DNA of 64,000 bases from Paenibacillus xylanivorans (GTDB lineage Bacteria; Bacillota; Bacilli; Paenibacillales; Paenibacillaceae). The stretch is from NCBI RefSeq assembly GCF_001280595.1, contig NZ_LITU01000061.1:91233-155232 (forward strand), read 5' to 3'. This document shows, piece by piece, positions 28,226-36,214 of this stretch. Position numbers and translations under genes: made by a program. Each line of letters starts with the position of its first letter. Positions within the stretch are counted from its first letter, which is position 1. The notes beneath the pieces were generated by a model. The model ran no database searches, was not told where the DNA came from, and saw only the letters and a program-made list of their open reading frames with translations.

Positions 28226-29299
28226 ATGGACACACCATTACATACCAATCAACATCACCAAAATTCGATTTTCGGCTTTGCATTGGCTGACTCAGCCGTA
28301 CTTGCCGAGACGAAGCTAATCATTTCAGGTCCACAGGACAAAAACGAAATTCAGTTGGAAATTGATCCGCAGCGCCGTTTGAAGGATGGACGTAAAGTGT
28401 CGGTTGTTGCGCAACATATGAATGCACCGCTGGATCGACAAGATGCCATTATCATATACGGGGAAGAGCTAGGGTTTGTACAATATACGGTTGCCTTGGG
28501 ACCTGACAGTACATGTTTACTCGCTCCCATTGAAGGAATAGATCATCCGATCGTATTGAATTGGGCGGACTTTGTAGAAGGGGAGTACGAACTGCGAATT
28601 TCCTTGCATATCAAAACACCCCGTATTGCTGAGGGACCGTTAGAGCCCGAACAGCTTGCCATGGTGAAATATGCCCAGGTCGTAACCGTTGCCATATGTG
28701 TATTTCCGGCCGAAGCTGTGCAGATGAATACAACGCCCAAAGCTGTCTGGACACGAGAGAATCATGTATTTGACTCCTATGGAAGCGGCGGCTTTATTCT
28801 CGCAGATCTGCCTCGTATGGCAAAACGGGTAGAAGATCTGATCGGTTCTGGAAACCATAATCTGATTGAACAATTCAGTGAAGGCGACCTGTCAGACACC
28901 TTGCTGGAAGAAGGTCTAATGGCGATTGCCTGGGGAGTTACGCCATGGTGTTATTCAATTTATTCGGCCCCGGATGAAAATTCCAGAACCGAAATTTCGG
29001 TAGACAAGCTGGGTGATGAACCTCAGACGACGGGAATATACCGTGTGCATCCCGAATGTAAACAATTAAGCATCGTGCCGGTGAACGAATTGGCTTACTG
29101 GCCAACCTGCTTAGAGAAAGAATGGCCTGTAATTGATGTTGCGGGTGAAGGGGATACACTACGTATGGACTTGTATGTTCAGATCTGTGAATCCGTGAAT
29201 GGACTGCATGAGAATCCACTGCCTTCATTTGTACTCACTCGCTGTGAGGAACAACCCGAAACGATCATCCCACTAATCAACGTTGTAATTATAGACTAA
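28226..29299 (+). CDS. Unrecognised 357-aa protein upstream of a tyrosine recombinase
   Basis: Not recognised. It has no signal peptide or transmembrane segment. The first half is beta-rich and polar (QLEIDPQRRLKDGRKVSVV, CLLAPIEGIDHPIVLNW). The middle has an aspartate/glycine stretch, SYGSGGFILADLPRMAKRVEDLIGSG, and the rest is mixed. Several Trp/Cys residues lie near WGVTPWCYSIYSAPDE. ATG 28226 follows GGAGAGGGG. The gene ends 27 bases before the recombinase start, so the two probably share a transcript; whether they work together is unknown. Confidence 0.75.
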   Translation: MDTPLHTNQHHQNSIFGFALADSAVLAETKLIISGPQDKNEIQLEIDPQRRLKDGRKVSVVAQHMNAPLDRQDAIIIYGEELGFVQYTVALGPDSTCLLAPIEGIDHPIVLNWADFVEGEYELRISLHIKTPRIAEGPLEPEQLAMVKYAQVVTVAICVFPAEAVQMNTTPKAVWTRENHVFDSYGSGGFILADLPRMAKRVEDLIGSGNHNLIEQFSEGDLSDTLLEEGLMAIAWGVTPWCYSIYSAPDENSRTEISVDKLGDEPQTTGIYRVHPECKQLSIVPVNELAYWPTCLEKEWPVIDVAGEGDTLRMDLYVQICESVNGLHENPLPSFVLTRCEEQPETIIPLINVVIID

Positions 29300-29326
29300 T
29301 AAATAGAAGTGTGGTGACGAACACAG

Positions 29327-30259
29327 ATGATGACCGAAGAGATTCAGGAGCAATATGCCGATGAGCTTGAAGCTTTTCACATATGGATGAAAGATGCGGG
29401 GTACACCGGACATACGGTAAAATCATACACAGGTGACGTTGCTGAATTTCTCGTCTCTATTCATGGAAAGTCACTGGAGCAGGTCAAAAAACTTCATGTG
29501 TTATCCTTCTTGTCCCGAGCTCGGGAAAGAGGAGTCAGTGACTCGACGCGGAACCGGAAACACGCAGCGGTGAACTGCTTTTATAAGTCATTGATTGAGC
29601 TTGAATTGGTGACCAATAACCCCGCTTTTGGAATCAAGAAATCCAAAACCGAGCAAAACCGTGCCCCCGTCTTTCTTGACGAAAGCGGTTTGGAACGATT
29701 TTTGCAATCAGTCGAGGGTAAGTACCGTACACGAAATCTGGCTATTTTTCTGCTAATGGGATACATGGGATTGCGGGTCGGAGAGGTTCATGCCTTGAAC
29801 TGCAAAGACTATAATGCGGAACGGCGCACACTGGACGTATTCGGTAAGGGCCGGAAATGGCGCACACTTCCTGTGCCTGAGACGGTTGCCGACTTGTTAT
29901 CCCAGGCTCTTCAGGAGCGGCTGGCTCCTTGGCGAGTGAAGGAAGAGGCATTGTTCGTCTCACAAAAAGGAAAACGATTATCGATTCGCAGTATTCAGCT
30001 GATATCGACCGAAACCTTTGAACGCTTTCAGCAGGAATCGGCCTCCAATCTGCGTGTGAACTATTCCAGTCATAAACTGCGTCACTCATTCGCGACCATG
30101 ATGCTTAGACGTGGAGCAGACCTGCGAACGGTCCAGGAGCTGCTGGGTCATTCCTCCATTCAGACCACAACGGTATATACTCACGTAACCAGCCGCGAGA
30201 AGGAGGAAGCGATGGCATTGCTGGATGTCAAACTTCCTGCATTTGTGGCTGATATGTAA
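29327..30259 (+). CDS. XerC/XerD-like tyrosine recombinase
   Basis: 310 residues. SAM-like N-terminal core-binding domain (about 10-100, HIWMKDAGYTGHTVKSYTGDV) and C-terminal catalytic domain. All catalytic residues are visible: Arg in MGLRVGEVHALN, Lys in VFGKGRKWRTLPVP, HKLRHSFAT, LGHSSIQTTTVYTHV with the Tyr nucleophile. It is complete and likely active. No att sites, excisionase or phage genes lie nearby, so it is not obviously an integrase of a mobile element; it follows the unrecognised gene at 28226 after 27 bases. Start ATG 29327 or 29330; the ribosome site is weak, consistent with coupled translation. Confidence 0.9.
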   Translation: MMTEEIQEQYADELEAFHIWMKDAGYTGHTVKSYTGDVAEFLVSIHGKSLEQVKKLHVLSFLSRARERGVSDSTRNRKHAAVNCFYKSLIELELVTNNPAFGIKKSKTEQNRAPVFLDESGLERFLQSVEGKYRTRNLAIFLLMGYMGLRVGEVHALNCKDYNAERRTLDVFGKGRKWRTLPVPETVADLLSQALQERLAPWRVKEEALFVSQKGKRLSIRSIQLISTETFERFQQESASNLRVNYSSHKLRHSFATMMLRRGADLRTVQELLGHSSIQTTTVYTHVTSREKEEAMALLDVKLPAFVADM

Positions 30260-30306
30260 AAGATAAGTTTGAATTGTATAATAGAAAGAAGTAAACAGCA
30301 GAGAAG

Positions 30307-30330
30307 CCTGTCCAAGTGACAGGTTTTTTC
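30307..30330 (+). terminator. Rho-independent terminator
   Basis: CCTGTC/GACAGG stem with TTTTTT tail after the recombinase gene. Confidence 0.85.
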
Positions 30331-30600
30331 GTTTTGATTTAGAGGAGCATCAATACATATAATGGTAAATATAAGAGATGATCAGTAATCACAAAATAAT
30401 CCAACTTATTATTAACGGAATAATTATTATGTAAACTTGATTTTCGAAATCAATGTTTACTTATCTTGTCTCTCTGAAATATAGTGATGTAACTAGCCAG
30501 AGATTGAACTTTGATTGTAACTGGAAGATACGAAAGTCTAAGCTCTACTGGCTAATTTTGCAGGCAGCTTAAGACCAGGGCATAATTTATTAACAAGACC

Positions 30601-30648
30601 AAAGAACCACTCGCATCTTCATAAGGAAGATACAGGTGGTCCTTTAGT
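30601..30648 (-). terminator. Long imperfect hairpin between recombinase and ldh
   Basis: AAAGGACCACCTGTATCTTCC pairs with GAAGATGCGAGTGGTTCTTT on the minus strand; position after ldh suggests a terminator, though the T-run is interrupted. The rest of 30331-30708 is AT-rich with no gene seen. Confidence 0.4.
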
Positions 30649-30708
30649 TATACAACCGTGACGCTATTTGCTCATGATAAAATAACGTGATTAATCAAAC
30701 ACCTGGAG

Positions 30709-31644
30709 TTACTCCAGTCCGGCAATCTGTTCCTTCAATTTGTTGGCGGAGGCCTGGAAAGCGACTTTTTCCGTCTCATTCAAAGGAAGTGGCAGAATCT
30801 CACGTACGCCGTTGCGATCAACTACACATGGAACGCCCAGATATACATCGGATACGCCATTATAATCTTCCAGCAAGGTGGATACATTCAGCACGGAACC
30901 TTCGTTGCCCAGAATGGCAGCCACGATACGGTCCAAAGCGAGCGCAATTGCATAGGAAGTGGCTCCTTTGGCATTAATAATCTCATACGCCGCATTTTTG
31001 GTCCGGTCAAAGATATCCTGTTGTGTCTCTTCATCCAGCTCCAGATCGGTTCCTGCAACGTTAGCGAGACTCCATACCGGTACTTCGGAATCGCCATGCT
31101 CCCCGATAATATGGGCGTGAATGCTACGTGGATCAATGCCTTTGTTTTTACCAATCAGATAACGGAAACGTGCACTGTCCAGTAACGTACCGGAACCAAT
31201 CACACGGGAAGCGGGCCAACCGCTTTGTTTCCACGAAGTATAGGACAAAATATCTACAGGGTTGGTTGCAATCAACAGAATACCATGGGAATTAACCTCG
31301 GTAATACGTTCAATGATCTCTTTGAAAATGCTTGCATTTTTCTTCAACAGATCAATTCGAGTCTCTCCTGGTTTTTGGGAAGCACCCGCAGTAATAATAA
31401 TGATATCTGCGTCTTTGCAGTCCGAGTAATCGCCTGCCCATACTTTTACGCCTCCGGTAAATGGGAGTCCGTGGTTCATATCCAGCATTTCGCCGGTAGC
31501 CTTATCATGATTCACATCCACAAATACCAACTCGGACGAACGCTGTCTTAACATCAGCGTGTATCCCGTTGTTGTTCCCACCGCACCCATGCCTATAATA
31601 ACGACACGACTTGGTTTGAGCGCTGCACTGTTTACCATTTTCAT
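30709..31644 (-). CDS. ldh: L-lactate dehydrogenase
   Basis: 311 residues. Rossmann motif VVIIGMGAVGTTTGYTLM at the N-terminus; specificity loop GASQKPGETRIDLL with the Gln-Lys-Pro typical of lactate rather than malate dehydrogenases; DSARFRYLIG and the catalytic IIGEHGDSEVPVWS. It reduces pyruvate to lactate with NADH during oxygen limitation. ATG 31644 follows GGAGAGG; the longer upstream frame is leader. The 5-prime region carries an inverted repeat resembling redox-sensor operators. Monocistronic. Confidence 0.95.
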   Translation of the reverse strand: MKMVNSAALKPSRVVIIGMGAVGTTTGYTLMLRQRSSELVFVDVNHDKATGEMLDMNHGLPFTGGVKVWAGDYSDCKDADIIIITAGASQKPGETRIDLLKKNASIFKEIIERITEVNSHGILLIATNPVDILSYTSWKQSGWPASRVIGSGTLLDSARFRYLIGKNKGIDPRSIHAHIIGEHGDSEVPVWSLANVAGTDLELDEETQQDIFDRTKNAAYEIINAKGATSYAIALALDRIVAAILGNEGSVLNVSTLLEDYNGVSDVYLGVPCVVDRNGVREILPLPLNETEKVAFQASANKLKEQIAGLE

Positions 31645-31691
31645 ATCCTCTCCTTTTTGGGGTATACTTCCATCCATATTAAGGGATAAGC

Positions 31692-31729
31692 ATGTGAAAA
31701 GCGAGTCATGTCTATAAACTTTTTCACAT
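31692..31729. promoter_or_regulatory. Inverted repeat upstream of ldh
   Basis: ATGTGAAAA...TTTTCACAT, arms 20 bases apart, each resembling a half of a TGTGAAA-type Rex site. A direct repeat TCATGTCTAT (31707-31716 and 31731-31740) overlaps. The rest of this 306-base divergent region shows nothing else. Confidence 0.3.
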
Positions 31730-31950
31730 TTCATGTCTATTTGCGGAGGATTTCGTCGAAAACCTGGTTTGCGTTCCGTAAAAGAAACAGATGCAGTAAA
31801 AAGATCTCTGTCCGCTTCCAGAGAGTAGAGATGAACCTTTTCGACATCGTTTGTGGTAGAATAGGAGCAGTGGATTCAGATGAATCGTAAAAAAAACATG
31901 AATGGACAGGCATGCGCGCCTGCTTATTGTTTGAGAGAGGTGGAAACCAC

Positions 31951-33228
31951 TTGCGTTCGCAATGGATCAAAATCGCGCAGACAGCATTGCTGTCTATCGG
32001 TATAGCTGCTCTGCTGGCTGCTTGCACCAATTCGGGACAGCCCCCGGTGGCAGAGCCCCCGCAGGAGCAAGAAGATAACGGGAATATGGGCCAGACATTA
32101 ACTGTTGTTCCCCCCGCAAACAGTACACAAGCTGCGGATTCAGCCAAATATCAAATTCAGACCCGTTTAACGGATTTCCAGCTACTTAATGGGAACGGTG
32201 GATTAGCATGGGGAGTGACGCGGAACGCCCTGCGTCTGTATTATACTCAGGATCAGGGAAGTACCTGGACCAACATCTCACCTTCAGAGAACGTACAGTT
32301 TCCGGCTAATCCGCAATATGGACAAAGCATTTATTTTGTAGATAGTACACATGGATGGATTGTTCGTGAAGGAATGGGCGGAACAGATACGATGGTTCTC
32401 CGGACCAACAACGGAGGAGCGAGCTGGAGCCTGTCCTCTTTGTCGAAGACAGATAAGGTCACGGCCATCACATTTGTATCTCCTGAAAAAGGTTGGATAC
32501 TGACCACAGTGGATACTTCCATTGGTAAGCAAGACAAGAAACTGTATCTTACCGAAGATGGCGGTATTACCTGGAATCAGATGACGTCGAGTGACGAGGA
32601 CGGCAAACCAGCATCTGCAGAGATTCCTACACGGGGTTATACAACAGGTATGACTTTCTCGGACTCGGATCACGGGTTCTTGACTGCTCTGGAGTTCGGT
32701 ACACCGAAATTGTATGTTACAGCTGACGGTGGCCAACATTGGAAGGCTGGACCTTCGTTCTTTGACCGAAACAAATTTAACGGATGTGGTAACTTTAACA
32801 TCAGCTCGCCACAGTTTTTTGGACGGGAAGCCCAAACAGCTTGGATGTCTATATCCTGTTCTCAGGGGGAAAGCACCAAATTCAACGGATTATTTACAAC
32901 CAATGGCGGAGAGAACTGGCAATTATCCACGTTCAGTCTGAATAAACAAACCGGAATTAATCGCGGTCTGACTCCTACATTTCTGAATCCCTTGGAAGGC
33001 TGGGTCATGCAGAAAGGCAAGACTTATTACACCAAAGACGCCGGCAAGATCTGGAAGGCACTTCCTACAAGTGAAGTATTGGAAAACATACTCAAAGACT
33101 ACCCCGAGATTGTCAAGCTCCAAATGGTTTCTTCGAAACTAGGCTGGATTTTGGTCGAAAATACAGATGCCAAGAGATCACTGTTGCTACAAACCGTGGA
33201 CGGCGGTGTAGGCTGGAAAGTACTATAA
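31951..33228 (+). CDS. Asp-box/YCF48-like beta-propeller lipoprotein
   Basis: 425 residues. The signal peptide ends LLAACTNSG (lipobox), followed by a Pro/Glu-rich linker. The body contains seven Asp-box-like repeats of the T..GG..W form (TQDQGSTW, TNNGGASW, TEDGGITW, TADGGQHW, TTNGGENW, TKDAGKIW, TVDGGVGW) spaced 45-75 residues, as in YCF48/BNR-type propellers. It is an exported, membrane-anchored protein of unknown ligand. I prefer TTG 31951 with GAGAGGTGG upstream, since it gives a compact signal peptide; an ATG at 31912 is possible. Divergent from ldh. Confidence 0.82.
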   Translation: MRSQWIKIAQTALLSIGIAALLAACTNSGQPPVAEPPQEQEDNGNMGQTLTVVPPANSTQAADSAKYQIQTRLTDFQLLNGNGGLAWGVTRNALRLYYTQDQGSTWTNISPSENVQFPANPQYGQSIYFVDSTHGWIVREGMGGTDTMVLRTNNGGASWSLSSLSKTDKVTAITFVSPEKGWILTTVDTSIGKQDKKLYLTEDGGITWNQMTSSDEDGKPASAEIPTRGYTTGMTFSDSDHGFLTALEFGTPKLYVTADGGQHWKAGPSFFDRNKFNGCGNFNISSPQFFGREAQTAWMSISCSQGESTKFNGLFTTNGGENWQLSTFSLNKQTGINRGLTPTFLNPLEGWVMQKGKTYYTKDAGKIWKALPTSEVLENILKDYPEIVKLQMVSSKLGWILVENTDAKRSLLLQTVDGGVGWKVL

Positions 33229-33362
33229 TTGCGTTGTAATTAACGCCTTTTGAAGAGGAACCTACGGGTTTCTTTTCATTTTATATAGTTTGTGAATTAA
33301 ATCACAATAAATCACTTCAAATGATGTTATATTGAATTCAAGAAGAGATGGGAGTGATGAAC

Positions 33363-33572
33363 ATGAGAACGAATGAACAAACTCAATTCACGCAGGCGGA
33401 CGAGTTAACCAGATACATGCTCCAATTATGCTACACATGTGATGATGCCAACCGTTGTACCACTGAGGAAGAAGTTAAAGCCTGCATGGCGAAGTATGTA
33501 CAGGCAGATGAACCGGTGCAGACGGATGGCGGAGAAGTAACCCGCGGATTTATGGACCTGATGTACGCTTAA
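33363..33572 (+). CDS. Small four-cysteine protein (69 aa)
   Basis: 69 residues, soluble and acidic, with Cys23, Cys26, Cys32 and Cys41 (C-x2-C-x5-C-x8-C), which could bind a metal. I do not recognise the family. ATG 33363 with GGGAG 8 bases upstream; alternative ATGs at 33348 and 33357. A strong terminator follows, supporting a real transcription unit. Confidence 0.65.
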   Translation: MRTNEQTQFTQADELTRYMLQLCYTCDDANRCTTEEEVKACMAKYVQADEPVQTDGGEVTRGFMDLMYA

Positions 33573-33613
33573 AATCCAAGTAGACGGAAAAAATACTGCT
33601 TTATCAACGATTG

Positions 33614-33636
33614 GCCCCCGATTGGGGGCGTTTTTT
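33614..33636 (+). terminator. Rho-independent terminator
   Basis: GCCCCC/GGGGGC stem, four-base loop, TTTTTT tail. Confidence 0.9.
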
Positions 33637-33866
33637 ATTTTGAAACATTATATAAAAAACCAAAACTCCTACAGTACACTCATTTTTAGTACTTCAGCAA
33701 TCGGAATACAAAATTCTCATCATGGAGTACTTATACATTTTTTACTTTGGTCTGAATATTTTTCCTCCACGAGTTAATCTTTATTTTCTATTTCTGCTAC
33801 AGTAAGCATCTTAACAGGAATAACTTGAATGCTATATCTTGGCAATCGTCCATTTCGCATAACAAA

Positions 33867-33896
33867 ATCCCCCGGTAAATCTCGGCCGGGGGGATT
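33867..33896 (-). terminator. Rho-independent terminator
   Basis: Minus strand AATCCCCCCGGCCGAG...ACCGGGGGATTTTG hairpin; ends the minus-strand gene at 33984. Between the two terminators (33637-33866) I see no gene. Confidence 0.75.
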
Positions 33897-33983
33897 AGCT
33901 TCATGCTTCAGACGGAACTATGATTTTACTTGAGCTTTAAAGTTGTTAGTTGATCAGTTGATGTCATAAGGAGAGATAGCTAC

Positions 33984-34415
33984 TTAATCCGAGTAAGCAA
34001 CAGCATTAAAACTCTCAATACCAATTCGAGTCGCATCTGCTGTGCAAAAAAGATATAAGGTATAAACCAATTCATTTGATGGTGGTAGTGGGACATTAAA
34101 ATCGGATGCATTAATGGTGACGACTTGTACAGCGTTTGGGTTTGCTTCAGAAACACTCACTGAATAAAGGGCGTAGGCAACAAGCGAATCAGTACCTCGT
34201 GCAATAGAAAATGCAATCACGGAGTCGAATGGCGGAGTGGTAGGGAACGCGAGCTCGGCTATCCCTGATAATTGTACGCGTATGTTTCCACCTGCGTCAG
34301 TTGCATCTAGTCCAACCTCCCCGATTGCAACAGGAGTATTGGCGGGCAAGGGAATTGAAATTGTATTACCATAGCTTGCATTTTGAGAGGTTCGAGCATC
34401 TAGCAGTTTCGTCAT
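33984..34415 (-). CDS. Uncharacterised 143-aa beta-rich protein
   Basis: 143 residues opening MTKLLDARTSQNASYGNTISIPLPANTPV. It is rich in Val, Ala, Ser, Thr and Asn with few charged residues and alternating hydrophobic pattern, suggesting a beta-sandwich that might be a structural, surface or spore-layer protein. No signal peptide. I do not recognise the family. ATG 34415 with GGGGG 8 bases upstream; an upstream frame extension is leader. It is flanked by a terminator on its own strand. The 328 bases between it and the DUF2500 gene (34416-34743) show nothing else. Confidence 0.65.
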   Translation of the reverse strand: MTKLLDARTSQNASYGNTISIPLPANTPVAIGEVGLDATDAGGNIRVQLSGIAELAFPTTPPFDSVIAFSIARGTDSLVAYALYSVSVSEANPNAVQVVTINASDFNVPLPPSNELVYTLYLFCTADATRIGIESFNAVAYSD

Positions 34416-34743
34416 AAAGCATACCCCCAATAGTTTTTGTAATATAGTATGTGGTTTTTTGGAAGATTCGTCCGCAGAGCGGCAATTTTGTTTATTAATA
34501 GAGAACCTCAAAGGTCTTGATAAGTACAATATTTTGGGGAGCTGAGGTTGTAGCCAAATCTCCAAAGGCAATTCAGTTGTTTGACCAGGCATTTAACCCA
34601 TTGATCCAATCCGGCTACAGCATTTTTTATCCCCCGCTCAATTTGAATCCAAAATAACAAGTTCCCTGTTCATGCGCATATATATTACAGAAGACGGGTC
34701 AAGACTCCGGCTGTCCAAGGTTTTATGAACGGAGGGGAGAGAC

Positions 34744-35136
34744 ATGGGCATTGAATCATCCTGGATGTTTGATTTTTTTGGAACCGTCTTTCCGGTAGTA
34801 TTTGTCCTGATTATAGGTATTGTTCTTCTGTCGGTAGGGAAAGAAGTATGGAGATGGGGCCGCAATAACTCAGAGCCACTGCTTACCGTACCTTCTCGTA
34901 TTACCAGCAGGAGAATGCAGATGAGTCAGTCGCACTCCGAACCAGGAAGTACAGCCCGTACGCATTATTACATCACTTTTGAAGTGGAGAGCGGGGATCG
35001 TCTCGAATTCAAAGTGAATGGTGATGAGTACGGCTTGTGCGCCGAGGGAGATGAAGGTCGACTCTCTTTCAAGGGAACGCGTTATGTAGGCTTTGAACGC
35101 TACAATCGTTTGTATTCAGAGCGTGTACGCGGATAA
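34744..35136 (+). CDS. DUF2500-family membrane protein
   Basis: 130 residues: one N-terminal transmembrane helix (about 11-31, TVFPVVFVLIIGIVLLSVG) followed by a DUF2500 domain with VPSRITSRRM, ARTHYYITFEVESGDRLEFKV and YGLCAEGDEGRLSFKGTRYVGFER. Function unknown; small membrane-anchored proteins common in Firmicutes. ATG 34744 follows GGAGGGGAG. Confidence 0.88.
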   Translation: MGIESSWMFDFFGTVFPVVFVLIIGIVLLSVGKEVWRWGRNNSEPLLTVPSRITSRRMQMSQSHSEPGSTARTHYYITFEVESGDRLEFKVNGDEYGLCAEGDEGRLSFKGTRYVGFERYNRLYSERVRG

Positions 35137-35144
35137 ACCGGCTG

Positions 35145-35175
35145 GCTTGCGCCATAGTGGCGTAAGCTTTTTTTA
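35145..35175 (+). terminator. Rho-independent terminator
   Basis: GCTTGCGCCA/TGGCGTAAGC stem and T7 tail. Confidence 0.88.
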
Positions 35176-35320
35176 ATTTCTTTTCCGGACAAGCGTTTCT
35201 TAATGGGGCTAACGTGTTTTTATATAAGAAGAGACTTCATTCAATTTATGGTCCATAATCGGTGAGTTGTATCTAGACTTATGTGATGAAAGGACCATCC
35301 CAATAGAGGAGGCAACGATA

Positions 35321-36070
35321 ATGTCATTTACAGATCAAGTCGTGGTTGTGACTGGAGCAGCCCAAGGAATCGGTCGAAGTGTAGCTGAGGCCTATGCGGT
35401 TGCAGGGGCTAAAGTCGTACTTGCCGACTATCAGGAAGCGGAAGGGGCTGGTGCGGCAGCTTCCATTCGCAATGAAGGCGGAGAAGCCATTTTTGTCCAG
35501 TGTGATGTACGTCAAGAGAAGGATATAACGAACCTCATTCAAACGACAATGGATGAATTCAAACAGATTGATGTGCTCGTAAACAATGCAGGTGTCTCCA
35601 GATGGAAGTCTCCCTATGAGCTAACGCTGGAAGAGTGGGACGATATACTCAATACCAATGTGCGAAGTTGCTTTATCGCAAGCCGAGAAGCGGCCAAACA
35701 TATGAAGCACAACGAAAATGGTGGAGCGATCGTTAACATGGCCTCAACTCGTGCGTTTATGTCAGAGCCGGAAACAGAGGCCTATGCTGCGTCCAAGGGA
35801 GCGATCGTGGCATTGACGCATGCGATGGCTGTCTCCTTGGGTAAGGACCAAATTCGGGTCAATTGTATCAGTCCGGGATGGATTGAGACAGGAAATGTTG
35901 AGAAATTGAAGCCAGAGGACCATGAACAACATCCAGCGGGGCGTGTGGGCGTTCCTTCAGATATCTCCCGCGCTTGTTTATATTTGTCCGATCCGAGCAA
36001 TACCTTTGTCACAGGGACCAACCTGATTATTGACGGGGGCATGACCCGAAAAATGATATATGAGGACTAG
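35321..36070 (+). CDS. Short-chain dehydrogenase/reductase
   Basis: 249 residues of the classical SDR family: TGAAQGIGRSVAEAYA cofactor motif, NNAGVSRWKSP, Ser in NMASTRAF, catalytic YAASK, and PGWIETGNV after it. Its acidic ADYQ after the second strand favours NAD over NADP. The C-terminal VTGTNLIIDGGMTRKM resembles glucose 1-dehydrogenase-like members; substrate unassigned. ATG 35321 with AGAGGAGG upstream; an earlier in-frame start has no ribosome site. Confidence 0.92.
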   Translation: MSFTDQVVVVTGAAQGIGRSVAEAYAVAGAKVVLADYQEAEGAGAAASIRNEGGEAIFVQCDVRQEKDITNLIQTTMDEFKQIDVLVNNAGVSRWKSPYELTLEEWDDILNTNVRSCFIASREAAKHMKHNENGGAIVNMASTRAFMSEPETEAYAASKGAIVALTHAMAVSLGKDQIRVNCISPGWIETGNVEKLKPEDHEQHPAGRVGVPSDISRACLYLSDPSNTFVTGTNLIIDGGMTRKMIYED

Positions 36071-36118
36071 TACCGGGATTTCTCCGGTCGATTGTAAACA
36101 TTTGAAAACATAGCAGAA

Positions 36119-36152
36119 ATAAGCCCAAGTTAAGCACTTGGGCTTATTTGTT
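36119..36152 (+). terminator. Rho-independent terminator
   Basis: ATAAGCCCAAGT/ACTTGGGCTTAT stem with TTTG and TTTTT following; ends the SDR gene. Confidence 0.85.
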
Positions 36153-36175
36153 TTTGGTAACTCGGTTGCTATAAT
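36148..36175 (+). promoter_or_regulatory. Promoter of the tandem-barrel protein gene
   Basis: TTGTTT (36148-36153), 16-base spacer, TATAAT (36170-36175), 40 bases before the ATG. The -35 overlaps the tail of the preceding terminator. Confidence 0.45.
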
Positions 36176-36214
36176 AAATGTGATTTTACCACAGTACAGG
36201 AATGGAGGGAGAAT

